Origin: Poseidonibacter parvus
Lineage (GTDB): Bacteria > Campylobacterota > Campylobacteria > Campylobacterales > Arcobacteraceae
Direction: 5' to 3'
NCBI RefSeq assembly: GCF_001956695.1
Contig: NZ_CP019070.1
Span: 1,736,001 to 1,800,000, forward strand
DNA: 64,000 nt
Shown here in pieces: positions 28,358 through 38,056 of the stretch. The translations under genes were made by a program, and so were the position numbers. The number at the start of each line of letters is the position of its first letter. The stretch's first letter is position 1. Below the pieces are notes generated by a model. It worked only from the letters and a program-made list of their open reading frames with translations, searched no databases and was not told the origin of the DNA.

Positions 28358-29161
28358 TTATTTAAATTTATCTTTAATAACTTGATATGCTTGGTTTATT
28401 TCTTGAGTTTTAGCAGTTGCTTCTTCTAAATATGATTCATCTTTATCTTGTGAACTTATAATATCAGGATGATACTGTCTAACTAGCTTTCTGTATTGCT
28501 TTTTGATAGTATTCATATCATCACTAGGATTTACACCTAAAACCTTATATGCTTCTTCAATACTCATAGTTTGAGCTTTTGCATTTTTCATATTTTCAAA
28601 CTTTTGAACCATGTTGTCATAAGCTTGAGAAGTTATATTTAAATGTTGAGCAATTTCACGTAATACTTTGTCTTCATCGCTACTAATTCCATTATCAACA
28701 AAAGCTAACTGTATTAAGAAGCCCATAAATTGTCTTCTTTTAAGTAGTGTTCTTCCTAGTTTTTTATTTAAAGCTTGGGCTAATTGTTCTGTATCGCCAA
28801 CTTTTAATTTTTCTTCATTGAAAATCTCTTTCATAATAGCTCTTGCTTTTTCTTTTTCATTAAAAAGCTTTGAAATATCATCAAACATATTACTAATAAG
28901 TTGAGCTTCTAATTCTTGAACTCGGCCGTCTGCTTTTGCAACTTTTGCAACAAGTGCAATAAAAAGTCCTAATTCATTTTGTCTAAATAACTCTTTTGAA
29001 TTAACTAACTTATTTAATTTAAATTTTGAATAAAATTTATATACTTTAAAAGCAATATAAAGTCCAAAAATCACTGATAGTGTTACAAGGGTATTTACAA
29101 TAAATGCATAGTAAAATATTACTAATAATATTGATATAAATATCCATTTTTTTAATTTCAT
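28358..29161 (-). CDS. djlA: DjlA-like membrane-anchored TerB/J-domain protein
   Basis: A 267-residue protein. An N-terminal double hydrophobic stretch (about 4-43) anchors it. A TerB-like helical domain (about 65-180, AKADGRVQELEAQLISNMF, IQLAFVDNGISSDEDKVLREI) precedes a C-terminal J domain (about 200-267) with HPD in RQYHPDIIS. This is the DjlA order. It probably recruits DnaK at the membrane, with a role in envelope stress. It is divergent from the barrel gene at 29269. Confidence 0.88.
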   Translation of the reverse strand: MKLKKWIFISILLVIFYYAFIVNTLVTLSVIFGLYIAFKVYKFYSKFKLNKLVNSKELFRQNELGLFIALVAKVAKADGRVQELEAQLISNMFDDISKLFNEKEKARAIMKEIFNEEKLKVGDTEQLAQALNKKLGRTLLKRRQFMGFLIQLAFVDNGISSDEDKVLREIAQHLNITSQAYDNMVQKFENMKNAKAQTMSIEEAYKVLGVNPSDDMNTIKKQYRKLVRQYHPDIISSQDKDESYLEEATAKTQEINQAYQVIKDKFK

Positions 29162-29268
29162 TGAAGTTCTCTTTTTATTTCTATTATATATTTATTACAC
29201 TTTAATAATTATAATTAAAACAAGTAATTTATGGTAAAATTTGAGGTTTTAGAAAATTGGAGAAAATA

Positions 29269-30363
29269 GTGAAAAAAACCTTACTAATAAGTACTACAAT
29301 ACTAAGCTTAAGTGCAAATAATAATTATATACCTATAAGTAAAATTTCAAAAGATAAGCAAGCAGAGTATAAATTTTCAAAACTAAATAATAATACAGTT
29401 GTTAATAAAAAAGAAGTGACACAAAAAATAATCATTGAAGATAATCAAGAGTACACAAGGGTTTCTAAACTAAAAGATGAAACATTCTTCAATAATAAAA
29501 ATACAAAGATAAAACTATCCTTATCAGATTTTAATTCTAAATCAGAACAATACATTTACAACGGACCAAATGATCGAAAAATAAGTCAATTAACATGGGA
29601 AGCAAATAATGTAAAACTTCTTGGATTTGGAATTGAACACAAGACTAAAGACTTAGGTTTATATTTTAATTATAAAACAAATATTAAAGATGGCAATGGT
29701 GTAATGGATGATTATGATTGGTTATATGATTCCCAACCAAATACTTGGACAGATTGGTCACATCATGATAATACAGTAGTAGAAGATGTTAACATCCTAG
29801 ATTTAGGAATAAATAAAGAATTTACTATCTATGATAAAACAAAACTAATAATGAGCCTAGGTTATAAATGGGAAAAACAACTTTTTAAAGCTTATGATGG
29901 TTCTTATATTTATTCAGGTTCAGATTTACCTTCTGAATTACGAGCTTATACTGGTACATTTAGTGGAAAAGGTATAACTTATGAACAAGTATACAAAGGG
30001 TTTTATTTAGGTGCAGAACTAGAAAAAAAGTATAAAGATTTATATTTTATACTAAATACAAAATACACACCTAACATGCAAGTTGAATTTACAGATACAC
30101 ATCATATGAGAGTTCCATCATTTACTGATTATACTTCATTTAATGACACATCAATGCTATCTTTAGGTCTTGGGATTGATTATAATATGCATAGGAATCA
30201 AATACTATCTTTTTCATACGACTATACAAAATATTTTTATAAAAGAGGAGATAGAGTAAGATCATATGTAACAGGTTATAATTGGGAACTTCCAGGAACA
30301 GTTGGAGTTGAAAGTGAAAATAATCTAATTAATTTAGAATATAAATATAGATTTTTTCTTTAA
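29269..30363 (+). CDS. Predicted outer-membrane beta-barrel protein, paralogue B
   Basis: A 364-residue protein. The GTG at 29269 is chosen as start: GGAG lies at 29259-29262, 6 bases upstream, and gives a clean signal peptide (KKTLLISTTILSLSAN). The longer frame to a TTG at 29257 would place the RBS inside the gene. The mature end begins NNYIPISKISKDKQAEYKF, near identical in pattern to paralogue A (14298-15221). The C-terminal two thirds have alternating aromatic strands and end YKYRFFL with a terminal aromatic/Leu, typical of barrels. Function unknown. Confidence 0.65.
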   Translation: MKKTLLISTTILSLSANNNYIPISKISKDKQAEYKFSKLNNNTVVNKKEVTQKIIIEDNQEYTRVSKLKDETFFNNKNTKIKLSLSDFNSKSEQYIYNGPNDRKISQLTWEANNVKLLGFGIEHKTKDLGLYFNYKTNIKDGNGVMDDYDWLYDSQPNTWTDWSHHDNTVVEDVNILDLGINKEFTIYDKTKLIMSLGYKWEKQLFKAYDGSYIYSGSDLPSELRAYTGTFSGKGITYEQVYKGFYLGAELEKKYKDLYFILNTKYTPNMQVEFTDTHHMRVPSFTDYTSFNDTSMLSLGLGIDYNMHRNQILSFSYDYTKYFYKRGDRVRSYVTGYNWELPGTVGVESENNLINLEYKYRFFL

Positions 30364-30857
30364 ATTAAATCACCACTTGGTTTTGCTATATAATAGCCTT
30401 GTGAATAATCAATTCCAAGTTCTGTAAGTAAATCTTGTATATCTTTATTTTCTACATATTCAGCTATTGTTTTAATATCTAACTTAGCACATAAGAAGAT
30501 AATACTTTGTATTAAAAGTAATGACTTTTCATCATCAACTATATTTTTGATTAATGAACCATCAATCTTTAGATAATCAATATATTCACTCATTTTAATT
30601 ATATAATCAAAGTTTGAGTAACCACTTCCAAAATCATCAACTGCAATTTTACAACCTAAAGATTTAACTTTTTTCAAAAATGAATAAAACTCATCATAAT
30701 CATCTATATTTTCTTGCTCAACTATTTCAAGAACTAGTTTTGAACCAATATTATGTTCTTGTATTTTTTTTATCAAATATTCTGAAAAACTTTTATTTAA
30801 AATATCAATGATACTTATGTTTATTGAAAATTCATTTTCATCATTTATTCTTGTCCT
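30360..30857 (-). pseudogene. 5'-truncated EAL domain remnant
   Basis: The frame is open from 30857 back to a TAG at 30858-30860 and reads as the last two thirds of an EAL domain: FSINIS, LVLEIVEQE, AVDDFGSGYSNF, YLKIDGSLI, TIAEYVEN and QGYYIAKPSG. The family's opening ExLxR motif and any GGDEF or sensor domain are missing. A TTG inside the frame (30776) is the first possible start. Without the first glutamate ligand it cannot hydrolyse c-di-GMP. It is best read as a decayed gene; an expressed c-di-GMP-binding fragment is the alternative. Its 3' end overlaps the barrel gene by 4 bases. Confidence 0.75.
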
Positions 30858-30933
30858 CTAAATTTTCTACTTTTATAACAACGTTATTATATAATAAATA
30901 CATGATATTTAGACTACTTTTTTAATTATTTAA

Positions 30934-31356
30934 TTATAACAAGGAATCAATTTTAACTTTATAATCTATATCTTTACCTGCTAAAGGATGATTTAAATCA
31001 ATAATTACTTCTTTTTCATTTATCTCTTTTACTATTAACTGAATGGGTTCTGCATTTTCATCTTCACCTTGTATTTGCATTCCAACTTTTAAATCTTCTA
31101 TACCTGCAAAATCTTCAATTGGTAAAACTTGAATCGCACTTGGGTTATATTCTCCATAAGCTTCAGCAGCTGGGACTCTAAAACTTGCAGCTTCTCCCGC
31201 TTTCATATTTATAATTCTTCTTTCAAGTCCGGGTATTAACTGACCAACTCCATAAGAAAATTCAAAAGGTTTTTCACTTCTACTTCCATCAACTAATTCT
31301 CCATTAATTCTAACCTCAAATAAAATCTTTACTGTTTGATTTATTTCAATAGGCAT
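30934..31356 (-). CDS. slyD: FKBP-type prolyl isomerase, SlyD-like
   Basis: A 140-residue cytoplasmic FKBP. FEVRINGELVDGSRSEKPFEF, then the FSYGVGQLIPGLERRIINM segment (two pieces), then EAYGEYN and a beta-rich insert-in-flap domain (about 70-120) give the SlyD two-domain plan. The histidine-rich metal-binding C-terminal tail of E. coli SlyD is absent. It catalyses proline cis/trans isomerisation and chaperones nascent proteins. ATG start. Confidence 0.88.
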   Translation of the reverse strand: MPIEINQTVKILFEVRINGELVDGSRSEKPFEFSYGVGQLIPGLERRIINMKAGEAASFRVPAAEAYGEYNPSAIQVLPIEDFAGIEDLKVGMQIQGEDENAEPIQLIVKEINEKEVIIDLNHPLAGKDIDYKVKIDSLL

Positions 31357-31579
31357 ATTTTGCCCCTTCTATTTAAATTTATAAACTATATTATATTTAA
31401 GGTAAAATATCAATTTTAGAAAATATTTCTGCTAAAAAGCCAATTAGAATAAGTATAAATTATAATATAAATAAAAATAATATATATAACTTATTTTTAT
31501 AATTAAAAAATGGTATTATTACTACTTATTTTGTTTAAACCTTGTATAATCACCCTAAAATTACTTAGGAAAATATTAT
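31357..31579. promoter_or_regulatory. Divergent intergenic region, slyD / efflux operon
   Basis: A 223-base AT-rich region serving both directions. On the + strand a TATAAT (31545-31550) lies about 30 bases before the TolC-like ATG, with no strong -35. I see no regulator binding motif or adjacent regulator gene. Confidence 0.4.
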
Positions 31580-32950
31580 ATGAATAAGATGTTCTTATCA
31601 TTATTGCTAATAACTTCAGCTTATAGTCAAACATTGAATTTTGATGAAGCTTTAAAACAAACATTTAAAAATAATAAAGACTTGAAAAATCACAAACTTG
31701 ATATTGAATTATCTAATCTTGATATTGAAAAAATAAACTCTATTTCTTATGGAACATTATCTTTTGAAGAACAAATAAACAGAACAAATCATTCAGGTTA
31801 TGTTTTTAATTCTAAGTTATCTTCAAGAGAAGCTAGCTTTAATGATTTTGGAGCAATTCAATATGATGGAACATCAAGTAGTTTAGATATAACACCTGAT
31901 AATCTAAATAATCCAAAAGCTAGAAACAACTTTAACACAAAACTAAATTATGATATTCCATTATTTACAGGATTTAAACTATCTAATCAAAAAGATATTT
32001 TAAAATTGAAAAAAAAGATATATGAAATAAAATATAATTCCAAAACAAATGAACTCTCATATGAAGTCTTAAAAGCTTACAATGCAGCAGTAGTTGCAAA
32101 AGAGTTTATAAAAGCGGTTAATAAAGCAAAAGAATCTATAAACCTTGTAGTTAAAACAGCAAATGCTTTTCATAAAGAAGGCTTAGTTACAAAAATAGAT
32201 GTAAAACAAGCAAAGGCTTATAAATTAAGTATTAATTCGAAAAAAATACAAGCAGAAAATAAATATGATTTAGCCTTACAATACCTAAGATTTTTAACAT
32301 CAAATGATGAAATAACAGATGTAAAAGAATTGAAAAATATAAATATTTCTGATTTGGATTATGATGTTTTATACAAAAATGCATTAGATAATAAAAACAG
32401 TTTAAAAATGCAAGAGCTAAACAAAAAAATAAGAAAAAAGAATATTGAAGTAGCTAATTCGCAGTTTTACCCAAATGTATATTCGCATTTAGAATATGGG
32501 TTTAACGATGATAAATTCACACTATCAAATGAAAAAGATTATTACAATGCAGTTATTGGATTAAAATATACTATTTTTGATAATACAAGAAATGCTGAAA
32601 AAGAAAAAAAGAAAATTCAATATAAGCAAGCAAATTTAAATTATGAAAAATTAAAAGATTATACAAAACTTCAATTACAAAAAGCATTATTAGAATATAA
32701 AGCAAAAGAAAAAATACTAAAAGAAAGAAAAGAAGAAGTTCTTTTAGCAAGTGATATTTATAAACAATCTGAATTAATGTATAAAAACCAACTAATTTCA
32801 ATGACAGAATTATTAAAACAAGAAGCAAATTTAAGAAATAGCAAGGCTGAACTTATCCTTGCAAAATATGAAAAGTCTTTAGCTAAAGCAAATATAGCTT
32901 TAATCTCTGCTAGTGATTTTACACAAGAAACAAAAAAGGTGAAAAAATGA
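31580..32950 (+). CDS. TolC-family outer-membrane efflux channel
   Basis: A 456-residue protein with a signal peptide (MNKMFLSLLLITSAYS). Long alpha-helical hairpins repeat twice (about 25-240 and 250-450) with short strand segments, the TolC pattern. LNFDEALKQTFKNNKDLKN (about 18-36) and the mirror region in the second half are typical. It forms the outer-membrane exit of the pump encoded by the next three genes, and overlaps the adaptor gene by ATGA. Confidence 0.87.
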   Translation: MNKMFLSLLLITSAYSQTLNFDEALKQTFKNNKDLKNHKLDIELSNLDIEKINSISYGTLSFEEQINRTNHSGYVFNSKLSSREASFNDFGAIQYDGTSSSLDITPDNLNNPKARNNFNTKLNYDIPLFTGFKLSNQKDILKLKKKIYEIKYNSKTNELSYEVLKAYNAAVVAKEFIKAVNKAKESINLVVKTANAFHKEGLVTKIDVKQAKAYKLSINSKKIQAENKYDLALQYLRFLTSNDEITDVKELKNINISDLDYDVLYKNALDNKNSLKMQELNKKIRKKNIEVANSQFYPNVYSHLEYGFNDDKFTLSNEKDYYNAVIGLKYTIFDNTRNAEKEKKKIQYKQANLNYEKLKDYTKLQLQKALLEYKAKEKILKERKEEVLLASDIYKQSELMYKNQLISMTELLKQEANLRNSKAELILAKYEKSLAKANIALISASDFTQETKKVKK

Positions 32951-33705
32951 TAAAAAACTTACTACTAATTTGTATTACATCTATTTATATTTTTGCAAAT
33001 GATATTGAGTTATCAGGTTCTGTAATCTCTGATAATGAAAAAATTATAACAAGCAGGAATATGGGGTTAATAAAAGATGTCTATGTAAATGAAGGCTCTT
33101 TTGTAAAAAAAGGACAATTATTATATGAAATTGATTCATCAAATATTGACTCACTTAAACAAGAAGCATTATTAAATATAAAAATTCAAGAAAATAATCT
33201 TGCAAATATCAATATTAATTACAATAGATATAAGCGTTTGTACAAGCAAGATTTAGTTCCCAAATATGATGTTGAACAATTAAAATTAAATCTTGTAAAT
33301 ACAAAAAACATGCTTTTAATTGCAAAGGCAAAATTAAAAGAAGTAAACTCTCAATACAGTTATTTAAAAATAAAAGCTCCAAATGATGGATTAATTATAA
33401 AAAAATCTATAAAAGTAGGAGAAATGGCAATGCCTTTGGTTCCAGCTTTTATATTAACAGACCTTTCAAGTTTAAAAATAAAAACTGATATTTCAGAAAG
33501 TAATTTAAGTAAAATTAAACTAAATCAAGAAGTTGATGTAAATATACCTTCTATAAATTTAAATACTAAGGGTCAAATTTCTGCAATTATTCCAAATGTT
33601 AATACTATTACACATTCCTTTATTTTAAAAGTTTCTTTTGATAAAAAAGATGCCAGAGTTTACCCAGGTATGTATTCAAAACTATTAATAAAACCACTAA
33701 ATTAG
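32947..33705 (+). CDS. RND periplasmic adaptor (membrane fusion protein)
   Basis: A 252-residue adaptor, short for the family (usually 350 or more). Signal peptide, then a lipoyl-like half (YEIDSSNIDSL), a coiled-coil hairpin (about 70-130) and a return half (YLKIKAPNDGLIIKKSIKVGE), then a beta-barrel stretch to the end. The membrane-proximal domain seems reduced. It bridges the TolC-like channel and the RND permease. Its ATG overlaps the TolC-like stop. Confidence 0.87.
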   Translation: MIKNLLLICITSIYIFANDIELSGSVISDNEKIITSRNMGLIKDVYVNEGSFVKKGQLLYEIDSSNIDSLKQEALLNIKIQENNLANININYNRYKRLYKQDLVPKYDVEQLKLNLVNTKNMLLIAKAKLKEVNSQYSYLKIKAPNDGLIIKKSIKVGEMAMPLVPAFILTDLSSLKIKTDISESNLSKIKLNQEVDVNIPSINLNTKGQISAIIPNVNTITHSFILKVSFDKKDARVYPGMYSKLLIKPLN

Positions 33706-33712
33706 GTTAATT

Positions 33713-35299
33713 ATGAGTAATAAAGAGTTTTCAAAAAGCATAGATAAAGATTTGAATATTGCAGGTAAGTTATCACTTGCATTTATAAATCACCCTCTTA
33801 CTTTTATATTTGGTATGTTTATTTTAATACTTGGTTATATCTCACTTGTATTTATGCCAAGAGAAGAAAATCCACAAATTAAAGTAAGTGGAGGAGCTGT
33901 TATTGTAGCACTTCCAGGAGCAAGTCCAAGTGAAATACAAAAAGTTATAATTGAACCTTTAGAAAAAAAGATAAAAGAGATAAAAGGTGTTGAAAATATT
34001 TATTCTTTTGCAAAGGATTCTGTTGGAATTGTGCAAGCTCAGTATTTTATAGGACAAGATAAAGAAGAGTCAAATTTAAAGCTTTATGATCAAGTTATGA
34101 GAAATATGGACCTAATGCCAAGTGGTGCAATGCAACCAATTGTAAAAACAATGGATATTGATACAGATATTCCAATTGCTACAATTGCTTTTTATTCAAT
34201 GAAAGAAGATGGAAAAGATTTAATATCTCAAACACAACTTTATAAAGAAGTAAATAAAATAACACGCCAAATAAATAAAATACAAAATGTTGCATTAATA
34301 GATTTAAAAGGTGAGAAAAAAGAGCAATACAATATTTTAATAGACCCAAATAAAATATCAGCTTATAACCTTTCAATCGCTCAAGTTATGAAGCAAGTGC
34401 AAGCACTATCTTATAAAACTCCAAATATCAAAGGAAATACAAAAGACTCTAATATTGTACTTTTTGGAGTAAAAAATGCAATACAAAGTGAAAAAGACAT
34501 TGAAAATATAATAGTTTCATATGCTAATAATGTAGCAGTCTATTTAAAAGATATAGCAAAGGTGCAAAGAACTTATGATATTCAAAACGATAAAGAAGCA
34601 CAAATATATCAAAAAAATCAAAATGGTGTGTTTGAAGAAATAAATCAATTAACAATGAGTATTTCAAAATTGAATGGTTCAAATTCTGTAATTATAAATG
34701 AAAAGATATTTGAATATATGTCTTTAAAAAAAGATGATTTATTAGAAAAAAATATTGCTTTTACAATTACTAGAGATGATGGATATACAGCAAATGAAGC
34801 GGTAAATTCACTTGTTCAAAACTTACTAATTTCAATTGTTATAATTGCAATATTGCTTATATTTACACTAGGATTTAAAGAAGCTATGATTGTATCACTT
34901 GCTGTTCCTATGATTTTGTCACTTACATTATTTACAGGTTTTTTACTAGATGAAACAATAAATAGAATTACACTATTTGCGCTTTTAGTTTCTTTAGGAA
35001 TGCTAGTTGATGCTGCAATTATTGTAATAGAAAATATTCATAGACATAGAAAAGAAAACAAAGATATAGATATAACAGTACTTTCAATAAATGCAACAAA
35101 TGAAATAGGAAATGCAACAAATATTGCAACACTAGCTATTATAATGACTTTTATACCTATGTTTTTTGTAGGTGGAATGATGGGTCAATTTATGCACCCT
35201 CTTCCTGTATTTGTTTCAATATCACTTGTAATGTCTTTATTTGTAGCTTACTCTTTTACTCCATATTTAATTAAAAAAATTTATAAGGCTAAAAAATGA
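33713..35299 (+). CDS. RND efflux permease, N-terminal half
   Basis: A 528-residue half permease. TM1 at about 32-52, a periplasmic porter part with LPGASPSEIQKVIIEPLE (about 69-86), then five membrane segments (about 365-525) with the proton-relay motif MLVDAAIIVIENIHRH (about 430-445). The single Asp in VDAA resembles metal-type and PREENPQ-type RND pumps more than AcrB. In normal pumps a second set follows in the same chain. Here the chain stops after TM6, and the next gene supplies TM7-12. The two genes overlap by ATGA. Confidence 0.9.
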   Translation: MSNKEFSKSIDKDLNIAGKLSLAFINHPLTFIFGMFILILGYISLVFMPREENPQIKVSGGAVIVALPGASPSEIQKVIIEPLEKKIKEIKGVENIYSFAKDSVGIVQAQYFIGQDKEESNLKLYDQVMRNMDLMPSGAMQPIVKTMDIDTDIPIATIAFYSMKEDGKDLISQTQLYKEVNKITRQINKIQNVALIDLKGEKKEQYNILIDPNKISAYNLSIAQVMKQVQALSYKTPNIKGNTKDSNIVLFGVKNAIQSEKDIENIIVSYANNVAVYLKDIAKVQRTYDIQNDKEAQIYQKNQNGVFEEINQLTMSISKLNGSNSVIINEKIFEYMSLKKDDLLEKNIAFTITRDDGYTANEAVNSLVQNLLISIVIIAILLIFTLGFKEAMIVSLAVPMILSLTLFTGFLLDETINRITLFALLVSLGMLVDAAIIVIENIHRHRKENKDIDITVLSINATNEIGNATNIATLAIIMTFIPMFFVGGMMGQFMHPLPVFVSISLVMSLFVAYSFTPYLIKKIYKAKK

Positions 35300-36954
35300 G
35301 ATTAGAAAACTTTATATTAAGTATTTTAGAAAGTAAAACAAAATCTTTTTTAGTTTATTTTATTACATTTATTTTATTTGTTCTAAGCATTGCAACTTTT
35401 CCCACAGAAATTATAAAAGCAAAAATGCTTCCAGGAAAAGATTCTAATACTTTTTCTATTTATGTAGATTTAAAAGATGGTTCTAGTAAATTTCAAACAA
35501 AAGAAGTTACAAGATGTATTTCTAAAAATCTTCAAAAAAATGAGCTAGTTACTAATATTTCAGTATTTATAGGAGAAGGACAGCCTTTAGATTTTGCAGC
35601 TTTAGTTAAACAAAGTGCTTTAAAAGACAAGCAATCACAAGCTGAAATAATGGTAAATATCAAAAAAGCTCAAGATAGAGATATTACAAGTTATAATCTA
35701 ATAAGTAATATAAGAGAGCAAATACAATCAAACTGTTCACTATATGATGCAAATATCAAGTTCATTGAACTTCCTGCTGGTCCTCCTGTTTTAGCTTCTA
35801 TTGTTGCTGAAATATATGGTGGTAAAAATTTTGAAAACAGAAGAGAATTTTCAAAGAAAATTGCAACTATTTTAAAACAACAAGCCTCACTAGTTGATAT
35901 TGATATTATGGCTGATAAAGATTATATAAAATATGATTTAGTTCTTGATAATAATAAAATTGTAAAAAGTGCTGTGAGTTTAGAACAAGTTAAAAATATA
36001 CTTTATTTAGCTTATGAAGGTATGGAAATTTCTGTTGTAAATGAGAATAATGCAGAAAATCAAATACCTATATTTTTAAGACTTGATGATTCAAGATTAT
36101 TAAAAGACTCAAGTATAGATAGTTTAGAAAATAAATTACAGATGTTAAAAGTTGTAAATAGTAACGGAAACATGATTGCAATTTCCTCTTTTGTAACAAT
36201 TAAAAAGGTAATAAAAGAGCCAACACTTACATCAAAAAATTTAAATATGATGATAAATGTAATTGCTGAAACAAATAAAGATAGCCAGATATATCCACTT
36301 TTAGATGCAAGAACACAAATGCTTGAAGATTTGAGTAATGAGTATATTGTAAGTAAAACAGATATGTTAAACCTATCATTTGAAAATAAAACTACAAGTG
36401 AAAAATTCGATTTAGTTTTTGATGGTGAATTAAAAGTTACTATTGATACTTTTATTGATTTAGGAGGGGCTTTTATTATTGCATTAGTTTTAATATTTTT
36501 CTTAATGGTAATGTATTACAAAAGTTTTGCACTTTCAGGAGGAATAGTTCTTGCTAGTTTTATCTCTATTGTAGGAGTAATATTTGCTCATGTAATTATG
36601 GATTTAATAACAGCAGATATTTTCTATTTAACAGCAACATCTCTTATTGGCTTTATTGGACTTATTGGAATAAACTCTAGAAACTCAACTCTAATAATTG
36701 ATTTTTCAAAGCAGTTAGTAATTGAAAAAGATATGAGTATAAATCAAGCAATTGCAAAAGCAACAGCAACACGTTCTAAGCCAATTATACTTACAGTTCT
36801 TACAATGGTTTTTGCATCTTCATTACTAGCAACAGATGCTGTTTTTGGTGGACTAGGAGTTGCGTTAATAGGTGGAACATTGATATCTTATATTGTATCA
36901 ATGTTCTTTGTTCCTGTAATTATAAAGAATCAAATAAAAAAGATAATTAATTAA
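35296..36954 (+). CDS. RND efflux permease, C-terminal half
   Basis: A 552-residue half permease. TM7-like segment at about 17-38, then a periplasmic half (MLPGKDSNTFSIYVDLKDG), then a five-segment bundle (about 385-548) with GLIGINSRNSTLIIDF and ATRSKPIILTVLTM, which are the TM10-TM12 signatures of RND pumps. It must associate with the product of the preceding gene to build one protomer. The ATG sits inside the stop of that gene, so output should be about 1:1. The substrate is unknown. Confidence 0.9.
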   Translation: MRLENFILSILESKTKSFLVYFITFILFVLSIATFPTEIIKAKMLPGKDSNTFSIYVDLKDGSSKFQTKEVTRCISKNLQKNELVTNISVFIGEGQPLDFAALVKQSALKDKQSQAEIMVNIKKAQDRDITSYNLISNIREQIQSNCSLYDANIKFIELPAGPPVLASIVAEIYGGKNFENRREFSKKIATILKQQASLVDIDIMADKDYIKYDLVLDNNKIVKSAVSLEQVKNILYLAYEGMEISVVNENNAENQIPIFLRLDDSRLLKDSSIDSLENKLQMLKVVNSNGNMIAISSFVTIKKVIKEPTLTSKNLNMMINVIAETNKDSQIYPLLDARTQMLEDLSNEYIVSKTDMLNLSFENKTTSEKFDLVFDGELKVTIDTFIDLGGAFIIALVLIFFLMVMYYKSFALSGGIVLASFISIVGVIFAHVIMDLITADIFYLTATSLIGFIGLIGINSRNSTLIIDFSKQLVIEKDMSINQAIAKATATRSKPIILTVLTMVFASSLLATDAVFGGLGVALIGGTLISYIVSMFFVPVIIKNQIKKIIN

Positions 36955-36956
36955 TT

Positions 36957-37796
36957 TTAAAAACCTTCTTTACTTAGAACTTCATAATATTTACAAGCTT
37001 TCTCATATCCATAAGAGCAAGCTTGTTTAAATAAGTTTTTAGCAGTTGTTTTATTTTTAGAAATACCTCTTCCTTCATAATAAGATACACCTAAATTCAT
37101 ACAACTATTACCAAAGCCACCATCACAACCAATTTTATACAGTTTGTTGGCTTTAATTATATCTTTTGTAACTCCTAAACCTTTTGCATATAAAAGTCCT
37201 AAATTATAACAACTTATCGATACTCCATCAAGACATGCTTTTTCATAAAGAATTTTAGCTTTTTTATAATTTTGTTCTATACCTCGTCCATGTTTATATA
37301 AAACACCTAAGTTCATACAAGCTTGAGATAAACCGCCTTCGCATGCTTTGTCATATAAAGAAATCGCTTTTGAATAATCTTGCTTAACAGCACCGATACC
37401 TTTTTCAAATAAATATGCAGCATTATGACAGCCTCTAAAAACATCTCCCTCACAAGCTTTTAAATATAACTTACTTGCTTTAATATAATCAGTTTTTAGA
37501 CCTTTTCCTTTTGCGTAAAGTAAAGCTAAATTATAACAACTATTATAAACATCTCCACCATCACAAGCTTTTTGATATAATTTGGCAGCTTTATTATAAT
37601 CTTGTTTTACACTTTTCCCATTTTGATATAAAAGAGCTAAATTATAACAAGCTACATATCTGTTCTCATCACAAGAATTTTTATATAGTTCTCTAGCTTC
37701 ATTATAATTCTGTTTTATATATTCATGATTACCTTTAGTTAAATCACTTGCATTTAATATAGAAAACATAATCAAACATAATATTACAAATCTCAT
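36957..37796 (-). CDS. Hcp-like secreted Sel1-repeat protein
   Basis: A 279-residue protein with a signal peptide (RFVILCLIMFSILNAS) and seven Sel1-like repeats of about 36 residues. Each has the core A-x-x-L-Y-x-x-A-C ... C-x-N-L-x-x-L-Y, with a cysteine pair predicted to form a disulfide per repeat, as in Helicobacter cysteine-rich proteins (Hcp). It probably works in the periplasm or outside as a protein-binding scaffold. Some Hcps bind beta-lactams weakly; no activity is claimed here. It is convergent with the RND operon, 2 bases away. Confidence 0.85.
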   Translation of the reverse strand: MRFVILCLIMFSILNASDLTKGNHEYIKQNYNEARELYKNSCDENRYVACYNLALLYQNGKSVKQDYNKAAKLYQKACDGGDVYNSCYNLALLYAKGKGLKTDYIKASKLYLKACEGDVFRGCHNAAYLFEKGIGAVKQDYSKAISLYDKACEGGLSQACMNLGVLYKHGRGIEQNYKKAKILYEKACLDGVSISCYNLGLLYAKGLGVTKDIIKANKLYKIGCDGGFGNSCMNLGVSYYEGRGISKNKTTAKNLFKQACSYGYEKACKYYEVLSKEGF

Positions 37797-38015
37797 AGTT
37801 TCTCCTATTAAAAATTATTATCTTTAATAATACTACAATTATTTTTTTATTTAAATAATATAATATGAAATTTAATGATATGTATGTTAGTTATAAAGTT
37901 ATTATGATTTTTATACACAATTTAAAAAAAGGCTAAACTTGTAAATTATACTTTAATATTATTTTAAGGTTTTAAATTTTACAAAAAAAATGTTTTTATA
38001 TGTTGTAGAATTTAA

Positions 38016-38047
38016 TAATTAGAAAAATTTATAAATTTCTCTAATTA
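38016..38047 (-). terminator. Imperfect hairpin after the minus-strand lpt/his gene run
   Basis: TAATTAG (38016-38022) and CTAATTA (38041-38047) pair, with an inner AAATTT/AAATTT stem (38025-38030 and 38033-38038). It follows the last gene of the minus-strand run. No clear T-tract follows on that strand, so terminator function is uncertain. Confidence 0.35.
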
Positions 38048-38056
38048 TTTGGTTTT

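Noticed and set aside
37864-37935. Small + strand frame of 23 codons in the AT-rich gap before the acetyltransferase
   Set aside because: It has no RBS, no recognisable sequence and chance-level length.
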